Shown: piece by piece, positions 8,563 to 16,340 of the stretch
How positions within the stretch are numbered: the stretch's first letter is position 1
How the letters are laid out: the number at the start of each line of letters is the position of its first letter
Assembly: GCA_902799245.1 (NCBI GenBank)
Contig: CADBZY010000043.1
Coordinates: 1 to 39,772 of the forward strand
Direction: 5' to 3'
Source: an uncultured Ruminococcus sp.
Lineage (GTDB): Bacteria; Bacillota; Clostridia; Oscillospirales; Acutalibacteraceae
DNA: 39,772 nucleotides
Program-made: the position numbers and the translations under genes
The notes under the pieces: generated by a model
Told to the model about the DNA's origin: nothing
What the model saw: only the letters and a program-made list of their open reading frames with translations
Database searches by the model: none

Positions 8563-11500
8563 ATGAAGAAAACACAGCGCAAGGACGCATTCAGAAATAT
8601 TTCCAAGCAGTTCGTTTCCTATTTTTCGATCATTGTCATCAGTATGCTGGCAGTCACAGCCTTTCTGGGCATCAATTACTCAGCCGATGCGCTCATCGGT
8701 AACGCATCGGATTATATGAACCGGCTTTCCTTCAGGGACGCCGAAATCACCTCCACCATGCTTGTGACGGAGAATGACATTGAGGCGATCCGGAATATGG
8801 AAGGGATCAGCGAAGCCGAAGGCGTTTATCAGACTTCCACCAAGCTGCTCGGAAAAACAAGCAATCTTTCGGTCTCTGTGATTTCCGCACCACAGAGAAT
8901 CAGTTTGCCGGAGATACGTCAGGGTTGTATGCCGGTCAGCGCCTCCGACTGTGCGCTCGAATTGGAAATTATGGAAAAAATGGGGTTGAGTGTAGGAGAT
9001 ACCGTTGAGATTGGCTCGGTGGGCGGCAAGCCCGCACCTTATCTCCGCCACACCACCCTCCGGATCTCCGGAATCTTTGTCCATGCAGATCACTACGCAA
9101 AGGAATCCTTTGCCAGCGGCAGCCGTTATATTATTGTCACAGAGGACGCCTTCGATGCCGAAGCACTCGATGGCTGCTTTACAAAGGCGTTGGTCAGATA
9201 TGACAAGCCGAACACCATGCGTATGATCGGAAGGGAATACGACGCGCTATCCGCCGAAGTATTTCCCCGTCTGAACCAACTGGCGGAGGAACGCGCGTCT
9301 ATCCGAGACGCGGAAGTAAGAGAAAGATACGCCCAGAGCATTCAAGAAGGACAGGAGCAACTTGATGAGGCAAAGCAAAAGCTCGATGACGGACGGAAAC
9401 AGCTTGACGACAGTGCCAAATTGATTGCGTCCAATGAAAAAAAACTCGCCGCAGGTAAGAAAAAGCTGGACAGCGCATGGAAACAGCTCGAAGCGGGACG
9501 TAAAAAGCTGCAAACCGCGAAAAGCAAGCTGAATGCGGGCAAGAAGAAACTCGATGCCGCTGAAAAAGAACTGAAAGCTGCCATTGATCAAGTGGTTTCA
9601 GGTACCGACTATGCGGGTAATTCTGCTGCGTACACACGAAAAATCAAGAATTACCTCGCCAAAAATTCCGTTGACAAACTGGACAGCGAGACTTCGGAAC
9701 TGCTGCCGCAAGAGGTGACTGATTCTGAAGCATATCAATCCAATTATCCATCCATCAAAAGTAAAGCGAAACAGTACAGCGACGGTCTGAAACAATACAA
9801 TAATGGTTTGAAACAGTATAATAGAGGACTTAAACAATACAACAAAGGACTAAAAGAATATAAGTCCGGTCTGGCACAGTATCGAAGCGGCGTCAAAAAG
9901 CTCAATAATGCCAAAACAGAGCTGAAAAAAGGGGAAAAGGAATACGCCGAAAAACTGACGGAATATCAAGACGGAGAAAAAGAACTGCAAAAAGCCAAAG
10001 ATGATCTGGCCGCGTTGAAAGAATGCCGCTGGGTGGTTCTGGACGCGGAAAGCAATCCGAGCTATGTCCATGCAAAATCCTCCGCTGAAAATATCCGCAA
10101 GCTGGCGCTGACTTTTGCGCTTCTTTTTGTGCTGGTCGGCATACTCGTGATTTACGCCACGGTGGCGCGTATCATCGACGAACAGAGAAAACTGGTCGGC
10201 ACCGTAAAGGCGCTCGGATTCTACAACCGTGAAGCCGCCGTCAAATATCTGCTGTTCGGACTTTCCGGTACCTTTTTCGGAATGGTTCTGGGTACGGCAT
10301 TGAGTTATTTCGTCTTGCAGAAAATGGTTCTGACGGCACACGCACAATTCTATGTGACCGACGGTATACCGTCGCGCTTCCATGTCGCGCTGACGGCAGC
10401 TGCGTTTGCGGTGGGCATTCTGATCGCTGCTATCTCGGTCTGGTGGGCATGTGCGGGTCTTATCAGACATTCCGCCATCGAATTGATGAAGGACAAAATG
10501 CCCTCGCAAAATGTGATTGCCGCGCCGAAGAAAAACGGTCGGTCGTCTCTTTATTCCCGACTGATCCTGCGCAATATCCGCATAGATATTCGCAGAGTGT
10601 GCGTCACGGTGGTCAGCGTTGCCGGCTGCTGTGCGCTGCTGGTGATCGGCTTTACGCTGCGCCACGGCATCGGCACTGCCGTCGAAAAGCAGTACCATGA
10701 AATCCTCCGATACGATCAGCGAGTGGTATTTGACCGGAATCTCTCCAAAACAGCCGAAGAGAACATACAGGCATTTCTCGATGAGAAAAACGTGTCGTAT
10801 ACCAAAATGCATTCGCGTTCAATGAGCTTCAACGCGGGACGAAAAATCACAGCCGGTCAGATGATATGTGCCGATAAGGAGAGCATCGCGCAAATTCTTC
10901 ATATGCTTGACCCGAAAACGGGAGAACAGGTGGTGCCGGGAGAACACGGCATCTGTATCATGCGGCGCACCGCTGAATATTATCATGTGAATGTCGGAGA
11001 TACCGTTATCCTGTACGATGCTTCGATGCAACCTTATGAAGTCACGGTTGAGGGAATTTATCAATACTACACCGGCATCGGCTTCGTGATGACCAAAGAC
11101 GCCTATCAGGAGGTCTTCGGCACACAGGCACGTGACAACAGTTTCCTTCTCCACGACTGCGAGGACATCAGCGGATTCTCTGATGAACTGAGAAACATCA
11201 AGGGAGTGGTGAGCATCAGCAGCAATGTGAGCCTGTACCGTTCCGCCCTGAAGGCGCTCACAGCACTGCGCTATATCATTCTGGTACTGATTATCGCGGC
11301 GGGCGTCATGGCGTACTTCATTCTGATGAATCTGGCAAATATGTACATCAACCAGAAGAAACGTGAACTGACCGTCATGCGGGTCAACGGTTTCACCACC
11401 AGAGAAGTCATCTCCTATGTTGCGCGGGAGGCGGTTGTCACTACGATCATCGGCATTCTGCTGGGCATTGCGGTCGGCGCGGTCTGCGGTTATCTGATCT

Positions 11501-11655
11501 TACGATTCGTGGAGCATCCCAGCGCGGGATTCTATCTCACGCCCAGTCTGTCATCATGGCTTTATGCCGCCGGTATCACGACACTTTATTCCATCGGGAT
11601 TTACGCGCTATCTCTGCGCAAGGTCAAGGACCTCAAGCTGACGGATATCGTGTAA
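8563..11655 (+). CDS. FtsX/MacB-like ABC transporter permease with a long extracytoplasmic coiled coil
   Basis: This 1030-residue permease starts 6 nt after the ATPase stop. A first membrane helix at about 20-42 is followed by a MacB-type periplasmic-core region to about 230, then an Ala/Lys/Leu-rich coiled coil (about 245-345 and 400-485) broken by a short insert. Three helices follow (about 508-535, 560-590, 600-630), then a second extracytoplasmic region and three C-terminal helices (about 905-930, 955-985, 1000-1020), the duplicated FtsX arrangement. Families of this layout export peptides or lipids or couple ATP hydrolysis to envelope enzymes; the substrate here is unknown. Confidence 0.88.
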   Translation: MKKTQRKDAFRNISKQFVSYFSIIVISMLAVTAFLGINYSADALIGNASDYMNRLSFRDAEITSTMLVTENDIEAIRNMEGISEAEGVYQTSTKLLGKTSNLSVSVISAPQRISLPEIRQGCMPVSASDCALELEIMEKMGLSVGDTVEIGSVGGKPAPYLRHTTLRISGIFVHADHYAKESFASGSRYIIVTEDAFDAEALDGCFTKALVRYDKPNTMRMIGREYDALSAEVFPRLNQLAEERASIRDAEVRERYAQSIQEGQEQLDEAKQKLDDGRKQLDDSAKLIASNEKKLAAGKKKLDSAWKQLEAGRKKLQTAKSKLNAGKKKLDAAEKELKAAIDQVVSGTDYAGNSAAYTRKIKNYLAKNSVDKLDSETSELLPQEVTDSEAYQSNYPSIKSKAKQYSDGLKQYNNGLKQYNRGLKQYNKGLKEYKSGLAQYRSGVKKLNNAKTELKKGEKEYAEKLTEYQDGEKELQKAKDDLAALKECRWVVLDAESNPSYVHAKSSAENIRKLALTFALLFVLVGILVIYATVARIIDEQRKLVGTVKALGFYNREAAVKYLLFGLSGTFFGMVLGTALSYFVLQKMVLTAHAQFYVTDGIPSRFHVALTAAAFAVGILIAAISVWWACAGLIRHSAIELMKDKMPSQNVIAAPKKNGRSSLYSRLILRNIRIDIRRVCVTVVSVAGCCALLVIGFTLRHGIGTAVEKQYHEILRYDQRVVFDRNLSKTAEENIQAFLDEKNVSYTKMHSRSMSFNAGRKITAGQMICADKESIAQILHMLDPKTGEQVVPGEHGICIMRRTAEYYHVNVGDTVILYDASMQPYEVTVEGIYQYYTGIGFVMTKDAYQEVFGTQARDNSFLLHDCEDISGFSDELRNIKGVVSISSNVSLYRSALKALTALRYIILVLIIAAGVMAYFILMNLANMYINQKKRELTVMRVNGFTTREVISYVAREAVVTTIIGILLGIAVGAVCGYLILRFVEHPSAGFYLTPSLSSWLYAAGITTLYSIGIYALSLRKVKDLKLTDIV
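9784..9888 (+). repeat. 21-bp tandem repeat in the permease coiled coil
   Basis: Five 21-bp units encode a heptad-like GLKQYNx repeat (GLKQYNN, GLKQYNR, GLKQYNK, GLKEYKS, GLAQYRS). The first three units are most alike, indicating recent copying. Unit number may vary between strains without changing the frame. Confidence 0.8.
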
Positions 11656-11674
11656 TCACCTGAAAATCAGAAAC

Positions 11675-11741
11675 GTGGCTGTCATACACAAACAGGAAAT
11701 CAACTTCCGCCGTGTGGCAGCCACATTTGTTTTTATTTTTC
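11675..11741 (+). terminator. Terminator between convergent operons
   Basis: GTGGCTG (11675-11681) pairs with CAGCCAC (11718-11724), with further partial pairing of ACAC/GTGT inside, followed by a T-rich tail on the plus strand. It ends the ABC exporter operon and faces the convergent STAS-kinase gene. Confidence 0.7.
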
Positions 11742-11749
11742 TATACGCT

Positions 11750-12925
11750 TCAGCCCAAGAGTCCGATCATCTGAGGAAGCATGGGCGCTACCTGCCTGAA
11801 TTTCGGCAAAACCGTAGCGACAATCGCCTTTGCCGTTTCGGGACTTACATTGCTGGAATCCTTGCTCTTGCCGGGAACGACAAGCATCACAAAGGTCGAG
11901 AACGCGCCGATGACCTGATCGTACTTTGCAAGCGTTTCCTGATCCTCTGTGCCGAAGTAGGTCTTCAGCATAAATTCTCTGGTTTTCAGGGCGTTTTCCG
12001 GAGAGAGCTGCATGGACTTTTCAATGACCTGCGGCATACTCTGCGCGGCAATTACATGACCCATATAATTGAAGACCAGATCGAATACCGGATGACCGGT
12101 GCATATGTCGTCCAAGTCTATCAGAATCAGCTCACCGTCCTGTACCATCACGTTCCCCTCATGGAAATCGCAGTGCAGTATGGTGTTTCTTTCGGGGATT
12201 GTCGAAAGCACGTTCCGAAGAAGTGCCGCATCCTCCGCCTCAAGATAATGCGCTTCCATGTAATCGATCCAGCACGCGACTTTTTCCCGGATTGTAGGTA
12301 GTGTTCCCGAAGGAACGTCGGTCGTGTGAAGAATCCGAAGCAGTTGCCCCATTTTCGTGCCGTATTCTTTGATCCTGTCTGGCTCGTCAGAGATGGCGCG
12401 TCCTACCGTTGTGGCGTTGAGCAATTCAAACACAATGCCGTATCTGTCGCCGATTTCCACGGTATCAAAAGATATCGCCGTGGGAATGCCGTTTTTGAAG
12501 GCTTCTCTTGCAAATTTCTTTTCCAGCGCGATTTTATCAATGCTGGTTCCGGGGTTGTAGACCTTGATGATCGTTTCCCTGTCTATGCGGTAGACCGTGC
12601 CGTTGCCGCCCTGCCCGATAACCTCGCAGCCGTCAACCGAGACTTTACGCAAACGCTTCGTTACGTCAAACAGTTCCGAAAAGCCTGTCACTTCCAATAT
12701 TCCATACACGTCAGGCGATACGTTGAGGATGCGGGCTTTTTGCGACAGACTTTTCTGTATTTTGAGTAAAACCCGCAGTCCCGCGCTGGAAATATATTCG
12801 AGTGCCGCCGCGTCAAAGATAGTTTCCTTTTCCGTATCAAGCTGCCCCGCGAGCTTTGTTTCCCACTCGGCGGCGTTGACAGAATCAATTCTGCCAGAAA
12901 GCTGCAGTGTGTTAGTTGATTTCAT
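11750..12925 (-). CDS. STAS domain fused to an aminoglycoside-phosphotransferase-like kinase
   Basis: Residues 1-95 are a STAS/anti-anti-sigma domain with the conserved phosphorylatable motif YISSAGLR (Ser46/Ser47). Residues 98-330 form an APH/ChoK-type kinase: glycine loop GQGGNGTVYRI (104-114), ATP-binding Lys121, catalytic loop HCDFHEGN with Asp253 and metal-binding IDLDD with Asp271. I recall such fusions as a paralogous family (TIGR02172) in Fibrobacter and related gut anaerobes. The kinase might phosphorylate its own STAS serine or a small molecule; this is inference. AAAGGAG precedes the ATG. It is the last gene of the P5 operon, separated from the preceding lipoprotein by about 110 nt with a hairpin. 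Confidence 0.82.
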   Translation of the reverse strand: MKSTNTLQLSGRIDSVNAAEWETKLAGQLDTEKETIFDAAALEYISSAGLRVLLKIQKSLSQKARILNVSPDVYGILEVTGFSELFDVTKRLRKVSVDGCEVIGQGGNGTVYRIDRETIIKVYNPGTSIDKIALEKKFAREAFKNGIPTAISFDTVEIGDRYGIVFELLNATTVGRAISDEPDRIKEYGTKMGQLLRILHTTDVPSGTLPTIREKVACWIDYMEAHYLEAEDAALLRNVLSTIPERNTILHCDFHEGNVMVQDGELILIDLDDICTGHPVFDLVFNYMGHVIAAQSMPQVIEKSMQLSPENALKTREFMLKTYFGTEDQETLAKYDQVIGAFSTFVMLVVPGKSKDSSNVSPETAKAIVATVLPKFRQVAPMLPQMIGLLG

Positions 12926-12970
12926 GTGATTTCTCCTTTGTCAGGCAATATACCTCATCAAATAACATCA

Positions 12971-13015
12971 GAAAGCGGCGCGCGGCAGGATATTCTCGAG
13001 CTGCACACCGCTTTC
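12971..13015. terminator. Intercistronic hairpin
   Basis: GAAAGCGG (12971-12978) and CCGCTTTC (13008-13015) form an 8-bp stem, with possible extra GC pairs inside. A T-rich tail lies only on the plus-strand side, so for the minus-strand operon it is more likely an attenuator or RNA-processing hairpin than a full terminator. Confidence 0.4.
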
Positions 13016-13037
13016 CGTTTATTTTAGGAGGGTGGAA

Positions 13038-13487
13038 TTATTCTTTTACAAACTTAGAGTCACTGCCGGCATCATCCTTGTCGTCCTGCCATGTCGCGGT
13101 GTTGCCCTTAATGGTAAGTCTGCCGGTGCCGTCGGTGTATTCGGTCTTGCTTGTGTCGTTTCCGTTCTCGTCAAACGTGATGATGGTTTTCTTGCAGCCA
13201 GTATATTGCATAACACCATTGTCGTCAAATGTGCCGCTGAAATTCCAGTTGTAGACTTCCTCCGCACTGTTGGGCCATCTGATCCACACGTCGTATCCGT
13301 CATCCTTTTTAGTGACGGTAATGGTGCCTCTTCCGGCATTTGTCTCGACATATTCGCCGGAATAATCAGCGGTTTCCTTTTCAGAGGTTCCACAGGCAAC
13401 TACGCTGAACAGCATCAAAGAAACCAGCGCAAAAAGAACGATTTTTTTTATTGTTTTCATAGATAAAACTCCTCGTTTTTTATTCAA
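13038..13487 (-). CDS. Small lipoprotein with a beta-rich module shared with the SH3 protein
   Basis: The 149-residue protein has a basic, hydrophobic leader and lipobox SVVACGT, so it is membrane anchored outside. The mature part (about 35-149) is a beta-rich domain of unknown function. It clearly resembles the central module of the neighbouring SH3 protein: shared pattern YxGxY...TITVK..., W..SG.FD..., Y..G..R..., TATWQD/TLVWRD. GAGGAG precedes the ATG. It belongs to the P5 operon. Confidence 0.75.
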   Translation of the reverse strand: MNKKRGVLSMKTIKKIVLFALVSLMLFSVVACGTSEKETADYSGEYVETNAGRGTITVTKKDDGYDVWIRWPNSAEEVYNWNFSGTFDDNGVMQYTGCKKTIITFDENGNDTSKTEYTDGTGRLTIKGNTATWQDDKDDAGSDSKFVKE

Positions 13488-13950
13488 TGATACGGCTGTC
13501 AGATTATTTCATATTCCACTTGGCGGCAGCGTACATCTTAATGGTATTAGCCTTTTTATCTACGATATAATAAGTGTTATCCGGATGAGCGGCAATATAT
13601 TCATTGACGGTTACAAAGTTCATTCCGTAATAATCGCAGATGGCTATCAGAATATACGGGTTGAAGGAATTGCTCAGGTGCTTTGCGTCCTGTGCTTTAT
13701 AAACGACATAATCTCCGTTGTGTTTAAAGACATACTTTCCGGCGATGACAGGTTTATCATTTGTAAAATCTTCATCATCCATGCCGTCGATATTCAGACC
13801 GCCCGTGACGGTAAAGGTGATGGTGCTTCCGCTCAGTTTCTCCGTTATCTTAGCTTCGGGATTCATTTTTTTCCATTCTTTGTACTGGCTGTCCGACGTT
13901 ATATTCTCGAAAATTCCCTTCATGAAGGTATCAGACGTTTTATTTTCCAG

Positions 13951-14382
13951 TTTTGCCAAACTGCCCATTACCCAGCCTTTTGTCTGGGAGGTGTACTGAA
14001 TCTGATACCACACTCTGCCGGATGAATCCTTTTTGCTGGCGAGATAGGCGTATGTCTTGCCCTTGGAGGTTTTGCCGAGTTTTTTGTAATTGGTACCTGC
14101 ACCCGATCTGACATTCACGGGTGTTGCGGTTATTTGCACCTGCTTGTCAGTGACAGCGGGCTGTTGATTGCCGCCAACCAGCTTGGCCAGACTGCCCATT
14201 ACCCAGCCTTTGGTTTTGGAGGTGTACTGAATCTGGTACCACACTCTGCCGGACGAATCCTTCTTACTCGCGAGGTAGGTATATGTCTTGCCCTTGGAAG
14301 TTTTGCCGAGTTTCTTGTAATTGGTACCCGCGCCGGCTCTGACATTCACAGGATTGCCGGTAATCTGCACCTGCTTGGCGGT
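13951..14382 (-). repeat. Tandem 231-bp SH3-encoding repeat
   Basis: Two almost identical units, offset by 231 bp (77 codons), encode the paired SH3 domains. Examples of matching segments start at 13961 and 14192. Similarity is high at DNA level, indicating recent duplication and a likely site of copy-number change. Confidence 0.85.
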
Positions 14383-14862
14383 GGCGACGGGCTGTTCCGG
14401 CTGGGTTGCCGTGTCGCTGATCTTGGTGAAGGTCATCTCGCCGTTGTCCTGCTCGTTTTCATCGCGCCAGACAAGCGTTTTGGTGTCCTTAAACTGTACT
14501 CTACCGGTGCTGTTTTTGTAAGCAACCTTCTTGGAGGACACACTGCCGTTGTCGTTGTAGACATAATCCGTTCTGACACCGTTGCCGTAATCAACGCGGT
14601 AAACCGACGAATCAAACATACCGCTCATTTCCCAGACAGAATTTTCCCATGCGGACGAACCCCACTTCACGGTAATCTTCGCGTCGCTCTTGCCGCTTGC
14701 CTTGACCGTAATGGTCGCGCGGTCGCACTGATAGGTACCTTCATACGCCTTTACGGGGTTGGCAGCCGAAGTCTCCGTTTTCTTGGCAAACTGCGAGGTA
14801 ATCCAGCCGGTTTTATTGCCGGAATATTTGATATTGTACCACACTCTGCCGGTGGAATCCTT

Positions 14863-14888
14863 TTTTTGTCCGACATTTTTGTCCGACA
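14863..14888. repeat. 13-bp perfect tandem duplication causing the frameshift
   Basis: TTTTTGTCCGACA occurs at 14863-14875 and again at 14876-14888. Thirteen is not a multiple of three, so the duplication disrupts the SH3 gene; loss of one copy restores the frame. Confidence 0.9.
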
Positions 14889-15103
14889 TAAACGTACTTG
14901 TCGCCCTTGTACGCCTTGCTGACGACGGTGTTTTTCAGACCTGCGTCGGCTCTGATCATCACGGGATTGCCCGTGACCTCCACCTGCGTTGCCGCGGAAA
15001 CGGGCAGGGCAAAACCTGCCGCGAGCATGGCGGTCATGGAAACGGCTGCGATGGTTCTTTTGATAGATTTGTTCATGATGAAAGTCTCCTTATAGTATTA
15101 TTA

Positions 15104-15652
15104 TCAATCAATACTCCACTTTTCAGCAACGTAAATCTTCGTGGTTTTATTCTCCAGGTCTTCAATAAAATAGGTGTTGTCCGCGTTTGCCATGAGATAA
15201 TCGTTGACGTCGCCAATGCTCATATTAAAGTATTGGCAGACCGCGTTTCTGACCTGAATCACGAAGGGGTTGACATATTTCTCCGTGCTGCCGGAAGCGC
15301 CGACGATGTAATCTCCGTCATGTGTGAAGACAAATTCGCCGGCGGCGATCTCCGCGTCGTTGGTGATGTCGTCTTCTTCCTGATCAGCGGGAGCGCCGTC
15401 TTTGTATGTAACGGTGAAGGTCAACTTGCTTCCGTCGAGCTTTTCTTCGATCGTGGCGGCAGGATACATTTCTTTCCACGAAATATAGGCTTCGTCCGAA
15501 GTGATGTCCTCGAAAACCGCCTTCATAACGGTATCTTCTTTGACGGTATCGTCTTTCATGGTATCTTGCTTTTTGCTTTCACACGCCGCGAAAGACAGGA
15601 GCATAGCACCGACCGCCAGAATGGAAATGATGGTTCTGATTGTCTTTCTCAT
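15104..15652 (-). CDS. Lipoprotein with a module shared with the SH3 protein C-terminus
   Basis: The 182-residue protein has a leader and lipobox (LSFAACES) and a mature domain of unknown function at about 45-182. The same domain forms the C-terminus of the SH3 protein: shared FEDITSDEAY.SWKEM/FENITSDSQY.EWKKM, KLDGSKLTFTV/KLSGSTITFTV, FxHDGDYxV, ADNTYFIED/PDNTYYIVD. GAGAAGGGAG precedes the ATG and lies inside the truncated tail of the AIM24-like gene upstream. It belongs to the P5 operon. Confidence 0.78.
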   Translation of the reverse strand: MRKTIRTIISILAVGAMLLSFAACESKKQDTMKDDTVKEDTVMKAVFEDITSDEAYISWKEMYPAATIEEKLDGSKLTFTVTYKDGAPADQEEDDITNDAEIAAGEFVFTHDGDYIVGASGSTEKYVNPFVIQVRNAVCQYFNMSIGDVNDYLMANADNTYFIEDLENKTTKIYVAEKWSID

Positions 15653-16274
15653 GATGCTTTTTCTCCCTTCTCAGTTGGAAGAGGTTGACCACGGTGTTGA
15701 ACAGACCTTCGCCTCCAAGGAAAATGTTTTTCACGCCCTTGACCATGACCACTTCCATCGTGCAGGAAGCGTCCATCGCCGCGAGGTAGCCGGTGTCCAC
15801 AATCTTCTTGTCGCCCGCGGGAATGTCGTACTCGATTGCCGAGCCGTCGATTTCCAGAAACACAATGCCGTTGCCGGAATACTTCTGCATGAGGAAGCCT
15901 TCGCCGCCGAAGAATCCCGCGCCGAGCTTTTTCTGGAAGAACACGGACACCTCGATATTGCCATAGCTTGCAAGGAATGCGCCCTTCTGCGCCACTACCG
16001 GCTTGTCGGGCGTCACCTCTACCGCACGGATCGAGCCGGGAAAAGAAGAAGCAAACGCGATTTCGCCCGGACGATTGGCAACATATTTATTCTGGAACAT
16101 TTTTTCGCCGGTAAACATTCTGCCGAGCATTTTGCCGACGCCGCCGCCCTGCGTTTTCATCTCGATCTCGTCATCCATCCAGGACATAGAGCCGCCCTCA
16201 CAGGTCATTTCTTCGCCCGCTTCCAGATGACACAATACAACGGGTAAATTATCGCCTTTGATTTCATAGGTCAT
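15579..16274 (-). CDS. AIM24/TIGR00266-family protein with a replaced C-terminus
   Basis: Residues 1-195 match the AIM24 family (GGSMSWMDDEIEMKT, GGVGKMLGRMFTGEKMFQN, GGEGFLMQKYSGNG, VKNIFLGGEGLFNTVV), a beta-barrel protein of poorly known function that is cytoplasmic or membrane associated. After FNTVV the family C-terminus is missing, and the frame runs into the start of the next lipoprotein gene in a different frame, giving a basic His/Lys-rich tail. This looks like a deletion ending near 15675. AAGGAG precedes the ATG. The product may still fold, since most of the domain is present. Confidence 0.8.
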   Translation of the reverse strand: MTYEIKGDNLPVVLCHLEAGEEMTCEGGSMSWMDDEIEMKTQGGGVGKMLGRMFTGEKMFQNKYVANRPGEIAFASSFPGSIRAVEVTPDKPVVAQKGAFLASYGNIEVSVFFQKKLGAGFFGGEGFLMQKYSGNGIVFLEIDGSAIEYDIPAGDKKIVDTGYLAAMDASCTMEVVMVKGVKNIFLGGEGLFNTVVNLFQLRREKKHHEKDNQNHHFHSGGRCYAPVFRGV

Positions 16275-16340
16275 TATTTATATCTCCTTATCAATTTTTT
16301 ATTTTTTGCCTTATTTTATTGTAAGGCAATTTTTTGAAAC

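Larger units (their letters stand above)
13504..15076 (-). pseudogene. Secreted multi-SH3 protein, broken by a 13-bp tandem duplication
   Basis: The N-terminus (start at 15076 behind AAGGAG) has a cleavable signal ending PVSAA. Bacterial SH3 domains follow (VTGNPVMIRADAG), a beta-rich module like that of the downstream lipoprotein, two near-identical SH3 units of 77 residues (QITGNPVNVRAGAGTNYKKL), and a C-terminal module related to the other flanking lipoprotein. Reading stops after residue 87 because TTTTTGTCCGACA (plus strand) occurs twice in tandem at 14863-14888. Removing one copy rejoins the frames as KYVYVGQKKDSTGRVWY and gives a 519-residue protein. SH3 domains of this type bind peptidoglycan, so an envelope role is likely. 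As sequenced the gene cannot make the full product. Confidence 0.85.

Noticed and set aside
9850-10812. 320-codon open frame on the minus strand
   Set aside because: It is antisense to the permease, has an odd composition rich in His, Arg and Phe, and has no ribosome site.
15579-15690. His/Lys-rich tail of the AIM24-like protein as a metal-binding domain
   Set aside because: The tail is the next gene read in the wrong frame, so its composition is fortuitous.
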